Shown here: piece after piece, positions 5,702-6,361 of the stretch
Layout of the letters: each line of letters starts with the position of its first letter
Position numbering within the stretch: the stretch's first letter is position 1
From: Coxiellaceae bacterium
GTDB lineage: Bacteria > Pseudomonadota > Gammaproteobacteria > UBA9339
DNA: 6,361 bases
Assembly (NCBI GenBank): GCA_003142435.1
Contig: PLMI01000010.1
Location: forward strand, 1-6,361
Reading direction: 5' to 3'
Program-made: the position numbers and the translations under genes
Notes under the pieces: model-generated
Database searches by the model: none
Told to the model about the DNA's origin: nothing
What the model saw: the letters and a program-made list of their open reading frames with translations, nothing else

Positions 5702-6247
5702 TTAGACTTCGGAATCTAATTCATCGATTACAAAGTTAGAGTTAGTATATATGCAAATATCTGCTGCTATTTGCAAACTTTTTTCCACAATTGAACGTGC
5801 ACTTAGCTTGGTATTATCGAGCAAAGCTTTCGCTGCAGAACGAGCATAATCGGCACCTGAACCGATAGCCATAACGCCCTCTTCCGGTTCAATAACATCG
5901 CCATTGCCTGAAATAATAAAAGAGGCTTTTTTATCGGCTATAACTAAAAGCGCTTCTAAACGTCGCAGCATTCTATCCGTGCGCCAATCTTTTGCTAGCT
6001 CCACAGCTGAGCGAATAAGATGCCCTTGATGCTTTTCTAGCTTTGCTTCGAAAAGTTCAAAAAGAGTAAAAGCATCGGCTGTTGCCCCGGCAAATCCCGC
6101 AATTACTTGATCATGGTAGAGACGGCGTACTTTACGTGCATTTTTCTTCATTATGCTATTGCCTAAAGTAACCTGACCATCGCCACCTATAACAACTTTA
6201 TTGCCTCTGCGGACTGATAGTATTGTCGTACTTCGAAATTGTTCCAT
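5702..6247 (-). CDS. hslV: HslV, peptidase subunit of the HslUV (ClpYQ) protease
   Basis: HslV is an N-terminal-nucleophile threonine peptidase related to proteasome beta subunits, and forms the double hexameric core capped by HslU. The 181 residues contain TTILSVRRG (7-15), GGDGQVTLG (21-29), KVRRLY (39-44), [14 protein letters not shown] (51-64), the [12 protein letters not shown] helix (81-92) and GSG (129-131). By alignment with E. coli HslV, Thr7, Asp23, Lys39 and Ser130 correspond to Thr1, Asp17, Lys33 and Ser124. Six residues (MEQFRS) precede Thr7 and there is no start codon closer to it, so a short propeptide must be removed. AGAG (6258-6255) lies 7 nt before the ATG and overlaps the stop codon region of the upstream gene. 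It is operonic with hslU. Confidence 0.97.
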   Translation of the reverse strand: MEQFRSTTILSVRRGNKVVIGGDGQVTLGNSIMKKNARKVRRLYHDQVIAGFAGATADAFTLFELFEAKLEKHQGHLIRSAVELAKDWRTDRMLRRLEALLVIADKKASFIISGNGDVIEPEEGVMAIGSGADYARSAAKALLDNTKLSARSIVEKSLQIAADICIYTNSNFVIDELDSEV

Positions 6248-6256
6248 AGAAATGCT

Positions 6257-6361
6257 CTATCTAATATTAGCTATACGCTTGATGTGAGGATTGACGGCAA
6301 AAATAATAACCGAAAGCACAACACCAGCAAGACCAATCTTCGTAAATGCTAAATTGTATAT
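6257..6361 (-). CDS. 3' end of a membrane transporter gene, probably POT/MFS-type peptide transporter (partial)
   Basis: Reading in from the window edge, 34 codons are open and end at TAG (6259-6257), 9 nt before hslV. The peptide begins IYNLAFTKIGLAGVVLSVII and contains one hydrophobic helix (about residues 9-23). It then ends in a basic tail, NPHIKRIANIR. The layout of aromatic residue, final helix, proline and short basic tail resembles the last transmembrane helix of proton-dependent oligopeptide transporters. This is a family resemblance over few residues, so the gene is more certain than its name. The spacing suggests co-transcription with hslVU. Confidence 0.55.
   Translation of the reverse strand: MYNLAFTKIGLAGVVLSVIIFAVNPHIKRIANIR

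Overview
The window is about 6.4 kb of AT-rich DNA, roughly 36% GC by eye, with densely packed genes and no rRNA, tRNA or CRISPR. Two LPS heptosyltransferase genes, hslVU and two 8-strand-type outer-membrane proteins show a Gram-negative bacterium. The protein texture fits Gammaproteobacteria, and a Legionella/Coxiella-like (Legionellales) host is my best guess. That guess is inference; no marker gene fixes it.

Left part, plus strand (1-1722). A rho-independent terminator of an off-window gene is followed by a leader with a perfect TATAAT box. Then come two tandem paralogous secreted beta-barrel proteins (244-939, 1037-1654). They share a C-terminal half but appear to have separate promoters and terminators.

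Middle, plus strand (1740-3265). waaF (ADP-heptose:LPS heptosyltransferase II) overlaps by 16 bp a small SET-domain methyltransferase-like gene. That protein ends in a basic linker and one hydrophobic segment, so it looks tail-anchored in the inner membrane. The SET gene then overlaps waaC tail to tail by 8 bp.

Right part, minus strand (6361 down to 3258). The last 34 codons of a membrane transporter (probably a POT/MFS-type peptide transporter) are followed 9 nt later by hslV, then hslU, then waaC (heptosyltransferase I). This looks like one transcription unit, read leftward. HslV and HslU form the ATP-dependent HslUV protease; WaaC and WaaF add heptose I and heptose II to the LPS inner core.

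The most interesting structure is a 147-bp imperfect palindrome (4212-4358) with perfect 16-bp terminal inverted repeats. It fills exactly the whole gap between the hslU stop and the waaC start. It is flanked by the 4-bp direct repeat TCAT, which on the coding strand is ATGA. Removing the element and one copy of the repeat restores an ATGA stop/start overlap between hslU and waaC. The simplest reading is a MITE-like insertion into a translationally coupled junction. Its end now provides the waaC ribosome-binding site inside one arm of a long potential RNA hairpin.
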